Origin: Cryptosporangium aurantiacum
GTDB taxonomy: Bacteria > Actinomycetota > Actinomycetes > Mycobacteriales > Cryptosporangiaceae
Reading direction: 5' to 3'
DNA length: 64,000 nucleotides
NCBI RefSeq assembly: GCF_900143005.1
Contig: NZ_FRCS01000017.1
Location: 1 to 64,000 of the forward strand
A program made the position numbers and the translations under genes. This document shows positions 27,536 to 35,941 of the stretch, one piece after another. The notes below the pieces were generated by a model. It was not told the origin of the DNA. It made no database searches and was given only the letters and a program-made list of their open reading frames with translations. Numbering within the stretch: position 1 is the first letter of the stretch; every line of letters starts with the position of its first letter.

Positions 27536-28417
27536 TCAGGGAATCAGGTACTGAACGTCGGTCTGATCGTGACGAAACCCCAGCGTGCGGGCCTCGTGCA
27601 CGAGTTCACTCTCGGTGGAGGGGATCGTGAGGACGGCGACGCGGAGCCCGGCGTCGTGCAGCGCGGCCATCGCAGCGGTGAGCAGCGGGCGGACCGGCCC
27701 GCCGCGGACCGCGTGGATCCGCCCGGCCGGCCCGTACTCGGTCGCCTCCCGAGCTGCGGCGTCGAACCACACCGCCCCGCGCGGCGCTCCCGCACTCGCG
27801 GCGGAGCCACCGGACGCCGGACCGCCGGGCGCCGGAGTCCCGGGCGCCGCGTCGCGGGCCGCGGAGCCGTCGAGCCCGCGGCCCGCGGGCGCGACGAGGG
27901 CTGTGGCGGTCGTCGGCGGGCTACCCTCGCTCCAGAGGGTGGTGAGGTCGTCCGCGGGGGTGGCCGGACGGAGGCCGGGCGGTGGTTCCGCGCTGTGCAG
28001 CGGTGCCAGCAGTTGCCACTCGCGCCGGGCGGCCCGCACGCCGAACCTCTGCGCGAGCCGCGCCGCCGCGGGATGGTTGTTGCGCGCCCAGATCGTGCAG
28101 CCCGGGACGTCGTCCAACGCGTGTTGTTCGACCAGCAGCGTCGTGAGGCCGCGTGACCGCAGGTCCGGATGCACGACGTAGGCGGCCTCGCGACCGCGGA
28201 CCTGCAGGTAGGCCGCGAGGCGGCGGACGCCGGACCGGTGGCCACCCCAGCGCTCGTCCGGTAGCAGCCGCACGAGCAGGTGCCGCGAACCACCGCACGG
28301 GGGCTCGGGCCGGTTGAAGCCCGCCTCCGCGTCGGCCTTCGCGCAGACGGCCAGCAGCTCCCGCACCTCGGCCGCCTCCGCGTCGGGGATTTCGTCGCGC
28401 CAGGAGTGCTCGATCAC
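27536..28417 (-). CDS. tandem GNAT-fold acetyltransferase (MshD-like layout)
   Basis: 293 residues. The N-terminal GNAT domain has the acetyl-CoA signature VVHPDLRSRGLTTLLVEQHA and ARNNHPAAARLAQRFGVRA; the second half is a degenerate GNAT repeat (VRPLLTAAMAALHDAGLRVA). A 30-residue Ala/Pro/Gly-rich insert separates them. Two-domain GNATs of this layout include mycothiol synthase, but identity with MshD is not shown. It starts at GTG 28417 overlapping the Rieske gene stop, so it is co-translated within the catabolic operon. Confidence 0.7.
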   Translation of the reverse strand: MIEHSWRDEIPDAEAAEVRELLAVCAKADAEAGFNRPEPPCGGSRHLLVRLLPDERWGGHRSGVRRLAAYLQVRGREAAYVVHPDLRSRGLTTLLVEQHALDDVPGCTIWARNNHPAAARLAQRFGVRAARREWQLLAPLHSAEPPPGLRPATPADDLTTLWSEGSPPTTATALVAPAGRGLDGSAARDAAPGTPAPGGPASGGSAASAGAPRGAVWFDAAAREATEYGPAGRIHAVRGGPVRPLLTAAMAALHDAGLRVAVLTIPSTESELVHEARTLGFRHDQTDVQYLIP

Positions 28418-29592
28418 GTGAGCAGCCGGCGGAGTTCGCGATGGAAGATCTGGTTGACGACCTCGTTGCGGCCCAGCACCATCGACCCGGCGTTGGCGCT
28501 GGCCATCCCCTGTTGCGAGCCGCGCAGCAGCGGAAAGTCCTCCTGGTGCAGCACCGCGATCAGGATGTCCCAGTTCTTCTGCCAGCGCCCGGACCACTCG
28601 TCCTCAGCCATCCCGGAAGCAGAGACGGTCGGCACGAGCAGGCGCATCTCCATCCGGGACCGACCCGGGTCCTTCGGGTGCGGCCGGAACGTGAGCAGCT
28701 GGAAGTGGTCGGGCTGGCGCAGCAACGTGCTGTTCGGCAGCAGGAAGTGCGTCTCGGTGACGTACTTCGCGAGGCTGCGGTCGCCGGGGTCCTCCTCCAG
28801 CCAGCGGTCGATCGACTTACGCGGCGAGATGAACCGCGCGTGCCGTCCGAAGTCCTCCACCGTCAGCACGTTCGTGTGGATGTGCTTTCCGGCGGTGTTC
28901 GGGTGCGCGTACTGGATGTGGTAGCCGTCCAGGAACGCGTCCTGCATGATCTTCCAGTTGACCGGCTCGTCGAACCCCTCCGCGCGGAACGCGACGAGGT
29001 CCTCGAGGTGGTACTCGGCCAGCATCGGGTCCAGGTCAGGACCGAGCCAATCCGCGACGTCGATCCCTGTGCCCTCCTTTTTGGGCACAGCGTCGTCGAC
29101 CACCCAGACGAACCCGTGCCGCTCCTCGCAGGGCAGCTCGACCAGCCCGTACTTCGACCGGTCGATCTCGCCGAACGTGCTGTCCTTGGTCACCGCGCGG
29201 AGGCTGCCGTCGGTGTCGTAGGACCAGCGGTGGTACCCGCAGGAGAACAGCCGGCAGCGGCCCTTCTCCTGCTCCTCCAGCAGCGCGCCGCGGTGACGGC
29301 AGAGGTTCACGAACGCCTTGACGCCGCCGTCGCGCTGCCGCACGACGATGATCCGGTTGCGCGGCATCTGCAGCGTCAGGAAGTCGTTCGGCCTGGGCAG
29401 TTCCGAGCTGTGCGCGACGATCGACGGCACCCGGCCGAACACCAGGTCACGCTCGCGGCCGGCGAGCAGCGGGTCGGTGAACTCGTCCGGGTAGAACGCG
29501 CTCACGGTCTCGTACTCGTCGGTGGTCTCGTTGCGCAGGTGGTCGAGCGTGCGCCGGATCCGGTCCTCACGCGGGACGATCGGCCTCGTCAT
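28414..29592 (-). CDS. Rieske non-heme iron oxygenase, alpha subunit
   Basis: 392 residues. The Rieske cluster ligands are Cys98-x-His100 and Cys118-x2-His121 (NLCRHRGALL and FSCGYHRWSYD). The mononuclear iron site is in NWKIMQDAFLDGYHIQYAHP, with His225 and His230. No beta subunit is present, so it is likely an alpha-only oxygenase (KshA/phthalate type) served by the reductase at 35942. ATG 29592 overlaps the ferredoxin stop and has GGAGG upstream. Confidence 0.9.
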   Translation of the reverse strand: MTRPIVPREDRIRRTLDHLRNETTDEYETVSAFYPDEFTDPLLAGRERDLVFGRVPSIVAHSSELPRPNDFLTLQMPRNRIIVVRQRDGGVKAFVNLCRHRGALLEEQEKGRCRLFSCGYHRWSYDTDGSLRAVTKDSTFGEIDRSKYGLVELPCEERHGFVWVVDDAVPKKEGTGIDVADWLGPDLDPMLAEYHLEDLVAFRAEGFDEPVNWKIMQDAFLDGYHIQYAHPNTAGKHIHTNVLTVEDFGRHARFISPRKSIDRWLEEDPGDRSLAKYVTETHFLLPNSTLLRQPDHFQLLTFRPHPKDPGRSRMEMRLLVPTVSASGMAEDEWSGRWQKNWDILIAVLHQEDFPLLRGSQQGMASANAGSMVLGRNEVVNQIFHRELRRLLT

Positions 29593-29786
29593 GGTGCTGC
29601 CTCCAGCGTCAGTGCTCTTTCTGGGCACCCGTCGACGACGCCTCGGGCGTCGGTGAGCAGGGCTTCCGGCACCGGGTCGACCAGGACGATCGGGTCGCCC
29701 TGGTCGTCGCAGTCGAGCAGGTCGGGCGCGTTGCCGTAACAGAGCCCGTGGCCGGCGCAGGCGCGCCGGTCGACGTCCAGCCTCAT
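29589..29786 (-). CDS. [3Fe-4S]-type ferredoxin
   Basis: 65 residues with ligands CAGHGLC and, later, CPERAL. The CxxHxxC...CP spacing, with His at the second cysteine position, is the pattern of actinobacterial ferredoxins that pass electrons to P450s. It overlaps both neighbours by 4 bases. Its likely partner is the P450 at 31361, which is under the same candidate operator. Confidence 0.88.
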   Translation of the reverse strand: MRLDVDRRACAGHGLCYGNAPDLLDCDDQGDPIVLVDPVPEALLTDARGVVDGCPERALTLEAAP

Positions 29787-30649
29787 CGGGTCGGTCGGGG
29801 TTCGTCCTCCGGGAACTGCATGGCGACGCGGGCCAGCGTGCCGCCGTCGGTAGCAGGCAGCGTCAGCCCGGAGATGTAGGCCGACTCGTCGGAGGCGAGG
29901 AACAACGCGGCGTAGGCGTTGTCCCGCAGCGACGGCGGCCGGTTGAGCTTGAGCGGGATCGGCGACAGCCCCGGATCCCAGGGGCCCGCCGTCTCCTCGT
30001 AGGACTGTCCGACGACCGGCGCACCCTCGGGCAGCAGGAAGTTCGGGGACATGCCGTGGGTGGGGGCGAGCGCGTTCACCCGGATGCCGTACTTGCCCAG
30101 GTCCAGCGAGAGGCCGCGGACCAGGCCGTTGACGCCGGCCTTCGTCGCCGAGTACGGCGCGATGCTGTGGTACGCGACGAACGAGGCCGCGGACGACGTC
30201 ACGAGGATGACCCCGCCGCCGTTCGCCCGTAGCGCGGGCGTGGCGTGCTTCGCGACGAGGAACGGGCCGAGCAGGTTGACGCCGAGCACCGCGTCCCAGT
30301 CCTCGACCGGGAAGTCCTCGAACTCCAGCTGCTCGCCGCCCATCACCGACGGGACGCCACCGCGGGAGACGATCCCGGCGTTGGCCCACGCGATGTCGAG
30401 CTTTCCGAACGTGTCGACCGCGGTCCGGATCGTGCGGGCGACGTCGGCTTCGATCGTCGTGTCGGCCTGTACGGCGACCGCTTCACCACCCTGTTCGGTG
30501 ACGAGCTTGACCGTGCCTTCGGCGCGGTCGCCCAGGACGTCCATCACGACGACCTTGGCGCCCTCGGCCGCGAACAGCTGCGCGGCCTCGCGTCCTAATC
30601 CGGAGCCGGCACCCGTGATGACGGCGACTTTGCCCTCGAGTCGTGCCAT
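29783..30649 (-). CDS. short-chain dehydrogenase/reductase
   Basis: 288 residues, classical SDR: TGAGSGLGREAA, NAG in WANAGIV, Ser in VTSSAA and the YSATK active site. An insert after GMSPNFLLPEGAP is typical of the mycofactocin-linked/carveol-type SDR group. It is the first gene of the six-gene minus-strand operon ending at 24494; AAAGGGA precedes ATG 30649. It probably oxidises an alcohol made by the P450 or Rieske oxygenase. Confidence 0.87.
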   Translation of the reverse strand: MARLEGKVAVITGAGSGLGREAAQLFAAEGAKVVVMDVLGDRAEGTVKLVTEQGGEAVAVQADTTIEADVARTIRTAVDTFGKLDIAWANAGIVSRGGVPSVMGGEQLEFEDFPVEDWDAVLGVNLLGPFLVAKHATPALRANGGGVILVTSSAASFVAYHSIAPYSATKAGVNGLVRGLSLDLGKYGIRVNALAPTHGMSPNFLLPEGAPVVGQSYEETAGPWDPGLSPIPLKLNRPPSLRDNAYAALFLASDESAYISGLTLPATDGGTLARVAMQFPEDEPRPTR

Positions 30650-30683
30650 GGGAAGTCCCTTTCTAGGGTAGCTATTTCGTAAG

Positions 30684-30698
30684 CCTAAATGCTTTAGG
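30684..30698. promoter_or_regulatory. candidate TetR operator, site a
   Basis: CCTAAATGCTTTAGG, a perfect 15-bp palindrome (CCTAAA-N3-TTTAGG). It lies in the divergent promoter region between the SDR-led operon (start 30649) and the TetR gene (30769). It is the clearest of eight related sites in the window. Confidence 0.75.
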
Positions 30699-30768
30699 TA
30701 AATGCCGTCAAGAGATTCGCGGGTGGCGGTGGCGAACGGTCGGATCACCTTCCGGCATAATCGGACGC

Positions 30769-31386
30769 ATGCCAGCCGCACCCCCTCAGCTCACCCGGCG
30801 AACGATCCTGCGAACCGCGATCGACCTACTCGACCGGGACGGTTATGCGGCGTTCAGCCTGCCGCGGCTCGGCGACGAACTCGGCATCCGGACGCCGTCG
30901 CTCTACCACCACTTCCGCGACCGGGCCGAACTGCTGGCCGAGATCGCCCGAGCGGTTGTCCGGGAGACGCCGATCCCGGTGCGGCGTCCCGACGCGGAGT
31001 GGACCGAGTACTTCGTCGAGTTGTCGGTGAACTTCCGGCGCACGATCCTGCGTCACCCGAACACCGCACCGGTGCTCCTGCAGTTCCTGCCCCGCGACGT
31101 CCTGACCTCGCTCTACGAGGAGTCGGCGGTCCTCCTGGCGGAGACCACCGACATCCCGACGTCGGCGCACGTCCTGATCCTCGACGGGCTGGAGCGCTTC
31201 GTGCTCGGCAACGCGCTGATCGAGTCCACCGCACCGCGGGCCGCCGACGGCAACCCGTTCCCCAGCGTCGACCCGGAGCAGCAGCCGCGCCTGGCGGCCG
31301 CGATCGCGGCCAATTCGCTGGACGCCGAGGAGCGGTTCGTCGCGTCGGTGCGGGCGTTTCTCATGGGCGTGGCGGCACTGCCGTGA
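30769..31386 (+). CDS. TetR-family regulator of the catabolic genes (copy 1)
   Basis: 205 residues. Helix-turn-helix: FSLPRLGDELGIRTPSLYHH followed by FRDRAELLAEIARAV. It closely resembles the regulator at 37069 through most of the length (also NFRRTILRHPNTAPVLLQF against NFRTAILRHRHAAPILLQF), so the two are paralogues with a shared fold and probably related ligands. It lies next to site a, consistent with autoregulation. The last 26 bases overlap the convergent P450 gene. Confidence 0.87.
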   Translation: MPAAPPQLTRRTILRTAIDLLDRDGYAAFSLPRLGDELGIRTPSLYHHFRDRAELLAEIARAVVRETPIPVRRPDAEWTEYFVELSVNFRRTILRHPNTAPVLLQFLPRDVLTSLYEESAVLLAETTDIPTSAHVLILDGLERFVLGNALIESTAPRAADGNPFPSVDPEQQPRLAAAIAANSLDAEERFVASVRAFLMGVAALP

Positions 31387-32608
31387 ACCGAATTGGCAGC
31401 TTCGCGACGCTGCGCACCTGGCTGGGCAGCGTCAGCGGCGGGTTGGCCGGGTCGAGCCGGTAGTCCGGGAGGCGCCGATGTAGCTCCTCCAGCGCGATCC
31501 GCAGTTCGATCCGCGCGAGGTGCGAGCCGATGCAGCGGTGCGGGCCGGATCCGAACGCCAGGTGGCGGTTGGGCGTGCGGTCGATGCGCAGCTCGTCCGG
31601 TGCCTCGAACTGGGACTCGTCGCGGTTCGCGCCGCAGAGCAGCAGCAGGAGCTGGTCGCCTGCCTTGACGTGCACGCCGCCGATCTCGACGTCCTGCCGT
31701 GCCCGGCGGCCCATCGAGACGGCCGCCTCGTAGCGGAGGATCTCCTCGACGGCGTCCGGGACCGCGCCGGCGTCGTCGACGAGCCGCTGACGCTGCTCCG
31801 GGTTCGCCGACAGGTGCATGACACCCCAGGCCAGCGCGCCCTGGACGGTGTGCAGTCCGGCGATGAGCAGCAGGAAGAACATCCGGGTGAGCTCTTCGTC
31901 GGTGAGCAGGCGTTCCGCACCGTCCACGGTGACCGGAGCACGCATCAGCTCCGCGGTGACGTCATTCCCGACTACCCCTTCTGGCCCTCGGCGCTCGGCC
32001 ACGACCTTTCCGAAGTACGCGAACATCGACATCGCGGCTTCGGCGCGCGACTGGTCGGCCTGCTCGGGCGTGTCGCCGGGCCGTCCGTTGAGCGCCACCT
32101 CGGTCGCCTCGGTGAACAGCGGTGCGTCGGCCATCGGCCAGCCCATCAGCGCGAGGAACACCCGGGTGGGTAACTCGTGCGCGAACTCCGCGACGAACTC
32201 CGCCTCGCCGCGCGCCGCGAACCCGTCGATCAGCTCGTTGACCAGGTCGCGGATCTGCCCCTCGAGCGCCCGCATCCGCGCCGGGTTGAACAGGGGCTGC
32301 AGCGCGAACCGGTACGCGGTGTGCTCCGGCGGGTCGAGCTCGAGCGGGATGAACTTGCCCTGCCCGGCGTCGACCAGGTTGTTCGGATGGCTGGAGAACA
32401 GGTCGGGGCTGCGCAGGATCTCGTGGACCTCGTCGTAGCGCGTCACGATCCAGTGGCCGCCGTGGGCCGTCGAGTACACCAGCGGCGCTTTCCGGGCCAG
32501 CGCCGCGGCGTGCTCCTGCATGCGGTCGACCGGAATCGTGACCGCCGGATCGTAGATGTCGAAGTCCACCACGCGGTCGGGTGAGACGTCCTCGGTCGTC
32601 GTGGGCAT
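31361..32608 (-). CDS. cytochrome P450
   Basis: 415 residues. Heme-binding loop AFGSGPHRCIGSHLAR (Cys359), ExxR in VEEILRYE (Glu289, Arg292) and a clear I helix. The I helix reads IAGLHTVQ: the usual acidic residue before the conserved Thr254 is His253, which is unusual because that position normally helps proton delivery. It is the only gene leftward of sites b1/b2. Electrons probably come from the ferredoxin at 29589. Substrate unknown. Confidence 0.9.
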   Translation of the reverse strand: MPTTTEDVSPDRVVDFDIYDPAVTIPVDRMQEHAAALARKAPLVYSTAHGGHWIVTRYDEVHEILRSPDLFSSHPNNLVDAGQGKFIPLELDPPEHTAYRFALQPLFNPARMRALEGQIRDLVNELIDGFAARGEAEFVAEFAHELPTRVFLALMGWPMADAPLFTEATEVALNGRPGDTPEQADQSRAEAAMSMFAYFGKVVAERRGPEGVVGNDVTAELMRAPVTVDGAERLLTDEELTRMFFLLLIAGLHTVQGALAWGVMHLSANPEQRQRLVDDAGAVPDAVEEILRYEAAVSMGRRARQDVEIGGVHVKAGDQLLLLLCGANRDESQFEAPDELRIDRTPNRHLAFGSGPHRCIGSHLARIELRIALEELHRRLPDYRLDPANPPLTLPSQVRSVAKLPIRFTAVPPRP

Positions 32609-32695
32609 GGGGAGCCTCCTGTCGGAATTGACGTAGTCGCGCCGGTGCGCGTCGTCCGCGGAGTGCGGGTGGAGCCGGGAAAGGGAAACGATCTC

Positions 32696-32710
32696 CCTAA
32701 AGGTTGTAGG
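32696..32710. promoter_or_regulatory. candidate TetR operator, site b1
   Basis: CCTAAAGGTTGTAGG, one half-site mismatch from the CCTAAA-N3-TTTAGG palindrome. It is in the divergent region between the P450 (start 32608) and the SDR (start 32803). Confidence 0.6.
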
Positions 32711-32753
32711 CTAGTGGTGATGCGGATCACCGGTCAACCGTGATCGCATTTCC

Positions 32754-32768
32754 CCTAAAGTCTTTCGG
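32754..32768. promoter_or_regulatory. candidate TetR operator, site b2
   Basis: CCTAAAGTCTTTCGG, again one mismatch from the palindrome, 44 bases after site b1 and 35 bases before the SDR start. Two sites in one divergent promoter suggest separate control of both genes. Confidence 0.6.
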
Positions 32769-32802
32769 TAAATGCGACAGTTTTCGGACGATCGGAGTGC
32801 CG

Positions 32803-33567
32803 GTGACCACCGTTCTCGACCTCTTCCGCCTCGACGGCCGCGTGGCCGTGGTGACCGGCGCGAGTTCCGGCCTGGGCGCCGGGTTCGCGATCGCGCTCGC
32901 CGAGGCCGGTGCGGACGTCGTCCTCGGCGCGCGGCGGGCCGAGGGACTGGCCGAGACGGCGGTCGCGGTCGAGAAGCTCGGGCGGCAGTGCGTGACGGTG
33001 CCGACCGACGTGACGTCGCCCGAGCAGTGCACGGCGCTGGTCGAGCGGGCCGTGGAGTCGCTGGGGCGGGTCGACGTGCTGGTGAACAACGCCGGGGTCA
33101 GCGCGGTGGTGCCCGCACTGCGGGAGGACCCGGACACGTTCCGGTCGGTCGTGGACGTCAACCTGATGGGCGCCTACTGGATGAGCCAGGCGTGCGCCCG
33201 GGTCATGGCGCCCGGATCCGCGATCGTCAACGTGGCCAGCGTGCTCGGGCTGGTGGCCTCCTCGCTCCCCCAGGCCGCGTACTCGGCGAGCAAGGCCGGC
33301 CTGCTCGGATTGACGCGGGACCTGTCGCAGCAGTGGGCCGGACGGCGCGGCATCCGGGTGAACGCGATCGCGCCGGGGTTCGTCGCCACCGACATGATCG
33401 CCGAGATGTCCGAGGAGAACCTCGGCACGTTCCTGGCGCACTCGCCGCTCGGACGCCTGGGGACGCAGCGGGAACTGGATGCCGCGCTGCTGTTCCTGGC
33501 GTCCCCGGCGTCGGGCTACGTCACCGGCACCACGCTCGCCGTCGATGGTGGGATGTCCGGCCACTGA
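32803..33567 (+). CDS. short-chain dehydrogenase/reductase
   Basis: 254 residues, classical SDR: VTGASSGLGAGFAIALAEAG, NNAGVS, YSASK active site and the C-terminal VTGTTLAVDGGMSGH usual for FabG-like enzymes. GTG 32803 is preceded by GGAG; GTG 32797 and longer upstream starts are less likely because site b2 lies there. Single gene rightward from sites b1/b2. Confidence 0.87.
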   Translation: MTTVLDLFRLDGRVAVVTGASSGLGAGFAIALAEAGADVVLGARRAEGLAETAVAVEKLGRQCVTVPTDVTSPEQCTALVERAVESLGRVDVLVNNAGVSAVVPALREDPDTFRSVVDVNLMGAYWMSQACARVMAPGSAIVNVASVLGLVASSLPQAAYSASKAGLLGLTRDLSQQWAGRRGIRVNAIAPGFVATDMIAEMSEENLGTFLAHSPLGRLGTQRELDAALLFLASPASGYVTGTTLAVDGGMSGH

Positions 33568-33575
33568 GCGGAGCG

Positions 33576-33615
33576 GTGTCACATCTCCGGTGCTATGACG
33601 TCGGGGATGTGACAC
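33576..33615. terminator. bidirectional hairpin terminator
   Basis: Arms GTGTCACATC (33576-33585) and GATGTGACAC (33606-33615) with further pairing inward. It lies at the convergence of the SDR (ends 33567) and the CoA-transferase gene, whose stop codon is inside the stem. Confidence 0.65.
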
Positions 33616-35908
33616 TGCTGTCCTCGTGCAGCACGCCCGCTTCGAGCAACGCGTCGACGTCGGCGAGCGGGGCGCAGATCTCGCGGGTGTGCTGCCCGAG
33701 CCGCGGCGCCGGGCGCAGCGGCGGGTCACCGATCGCGGCGAACCGCGCCGGCCGTGCCGCGGTGGGCAGCGGCTCGGGCAGGTCGTCGTGGTGGAGCGTC
33801 GCGAACGCCTCGCGGGTGGTCAGCTGCGGGTCGGTCAGCTCGTCCGGCAACCGCCGCATGGCACCGGCCGGGACGCCCGCCGCCTGCAGCGTCCGCATCA
33901 CCTCATCCGGCGTCCGCGACGCGGCCCACTCCGCCACCGACGCGTCGCTGTCGACGACCGCGCGGAGACGGGCCCGGTCGGCGTCGTCGCGAACCGCGAT
34001 CACGCACCACTCGTCGTCGCCCGCGCAGGCCACCACCGCGGGCTCCGGCCAGGGCTCCGGAAGCGACAGCCCCAGCGAGGCCGCGGCGAACTGCGTCCCG
34101 AGCTGGAGCAGCGCGACATCGGCCTGGGCGACGCCCACCGTCCGCCCCCGGCCGGTGCGCACCCGTCCGATGACCGACGCGAGCACCGCAACGGCGGTGA
34201 GCTGCGCGGCGATATGGTCGGGGTAGACGGTCGCACCGTCGCAGTAGTCACTTTCGGACGCCGGGCGCCAGCGGGCCGTGACGCCGGTCGCCGCCCGCAC
34301 CAGCGGCCCGTACCCCATCCGGCTGCTCCACGGCCCGGTGTCACCGAACGCACTGCTGTCGGAGATCACCAGCCGCGGGTTCAGCGCGGCCAGCGTCGCC
34401 GGGGAGAACCCGAGCGCGTCCAGCGTGCCCGGCTTGAAGTTCGCGAGGACGACGTCGGCCTCGGCGGCCAGCGCACGGAACAGCGCCGCGCCGTCCGGGT
34501 GGCGCAGGTCCACGCCGATGCTGCGCTTGTTGCGCTGGCCCCACGCGAACGACGCGCTCGTGCCGGAGCCGCGGCGCGACTGCCGTAACCCGTCCGGGAA
34601 CGCCGGGTTCTCGACCTTGACGACGTCCGCGCCGAGGTCGGCGAACACCCGCCCGAGCTCGGCGCCGAACACGATCACGCCGAGGTCGAGCACGCGCAAC
34701 CCCGCCAGCGGCGGATCCCCCGCCCCCACCGGCGGGACCGCCCACGCCACGTCCGCCCCGCCGGCTGCGTCAGCCGCGCCGGCCGAGCCGGCCGCGCGGG
34801 GGGTGACCTCCTCGGCGGGGTGGGCGGGCAGCCAGGTCGCGTGGTCGGCCTGGAGCGCCGGGGTGCGGATTCCGGCGCGTTTTCCGTCGAGCGTCACGTA
34901 CCCGGTCGGCACGCGGGCGGTCACCCCCGGCGCGATCTCGACGTCGTCCAGCGCGCCGGTCACGGCGAAGTGGTCGGCCCCGAGCACCTCGGGCACCGTG
35001 AGCACGGCCGCGACCGGCACCCCGCGGCGCACGCCCTCGGCGACCAGTTCCTCCCGCGACAAATCCCGGAACAGCGCGGCGATCAACGGGTGCAGCCGGT
35101 CGGCCGCGGCGAACCTCGCCGGGATCGTGTCGTAGCGCGGATCGGCGAACTCCGCGGGCTCACCGAGCCAGGAGAACATCGCCCGCCACTGACGCTTGGC
35201 CAGCAGGCAAATCCGCACCTCGCCGTCCCGGCACGCGAACACCGGGTAGAAGTTGCGCGCCTCCGGACGGTCGCGCGGGAACGTCTCGGCACGTCCGGCT
35301 GCCGCGGTGCCCTGCGTCCCGAAGCCGGGGTCGAACCCGTGGACGACACACTCCAGCGCGGACACGTCGACGTACTCACCCGCGCCGGTCCGCAGCCGCC
35401 GCAGGTAGGCGGCGAGCGCCACCCAGGCGGCGTGCGCGCCGACCACCCCGTCGACCAGCCCGGCCGGGGGCAGCAGCGGCGGCCGGCCCGGTAACCCGGA
35501 GCGCGACAGCACCCCACCGAGCGCGGCGAGCACCGGCTCGGGGGCGGACCAGTCCGCGTACGGCCCGGTGTTCCCGAACGGCGTGATCGAGACGACCACC
35601 GCGTCCGGGTAGTCGCCCGGAGCCACCGAGCGCCGCGAGTCGAGCACGATGTCCGCGGTGGCCAGCAGCCCCGCACCCGGCAGCCCCGAGCTCGGGGGCG
35701 CGCCGACCGTCGTGCGCTTGTTCGCGTTGCGCAGCGCGAACGGGAGGCTCTGCCCGGCGTGCAGCGGTGGTTCGAACCGGGACGGCGACCCGCCCGGCGG
35801 TTCGGCCAGCACGACGTCGGCGCCCAGGTCGGCCAGGTACCGACCGCACCACTGCGCCGGGCCGTCGGTGAGGTCGAGAACGCGCACCCCGCTCAGCGGC
35901 AAATCCAC
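33593..35908 (-). CDS. fused double CaiB/BaiF (family III) CoA-transferase
   Basis: 771 residues holding two copies of the ~380-residue CoA-transferase fold. N-half: GVRVLDLTDGPAQWCGRYLA, DLGADVVLAEPPGG. C-half after an Ala/Gly-rich linker: LRVLDLGVIVFGAELGRVFA, DLGADVVKVENPAFP, RNKRSIGVDLRHPDG. Single-chain tandem forms replace the usual homodimer of interlocked rings. It likely transfers CoA between a pathway acid and an acyl-CoA. GTG 35908 sits after GAAGGAG; GTG 35914 would overlap it. Second gene of the reductase operon. Confidence 0.87.
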   Translation of the reverse strand: MDLPLSGVRVLDLTDGPAQWCGRYLADLGADVVLAEPPGGSPSRFEPPLHAGQSLPFALRNANKRTTVGAPPSSGLPGAGLLATADIVLDSRRSVAPGDYPDAVVVSITPFGNTGPYADWSAPEPVLAALGGVLSRSGLPGRPPLLPPAGLVDGVVGAHAAWVALAAYLRRLRTGAGEYVDVSALECVVHGFDPGFGTQGTAAAGRAETFPRDRPEARNFYPVFACRDGEVRICLLAKRQWRAMFSWLGEPAEFADPRYDTIPARFAAADRLHPLIAALFRDLSREELVAEGVRRGVPVAAVLTVPEVLGADHFAVTGALDDVEIAPGVTARVPTGYVTLDGKRAGIRTPALQADHATWLPAHPAEEVTPRAAGSAGAADAAGGADVAWAVPPVGAGDPPLAGLRVLDLGVIVFGAELGRVFADLGADVVKVENPAFPDGLRQSRRGSGTSASFAWGQRNKRSIGVDLRHPDGAALFRALAAEADVVLANFKPGTLDALGFSPATLAALNPRLVISDSSAFGDTGPWSSRMGYGPLVRAATGVTARWRPASESDYCDGATVYPDHIAAQLTAVAVLASVIGRVRTGRGRTVGVAQADVALLQLGTQFAAASLGLSLPEPWPEPAVVACAGDDEWCVIAVRDDADRARLRAVVDSDASVAEWAASRTPDEVMRTLQAAGVPAGAMRRLPDELTDPQLTTREAFATLHHDDLPEPLPTAARPARFAAIGDPPLRPAPRLGQHTREICAPLADVDALLEAGVLHEDSSVTSPTS

Positions 35909-35941
35909 GAGCACTCCTTCGGAATCGGGACGGTCGGGTGG

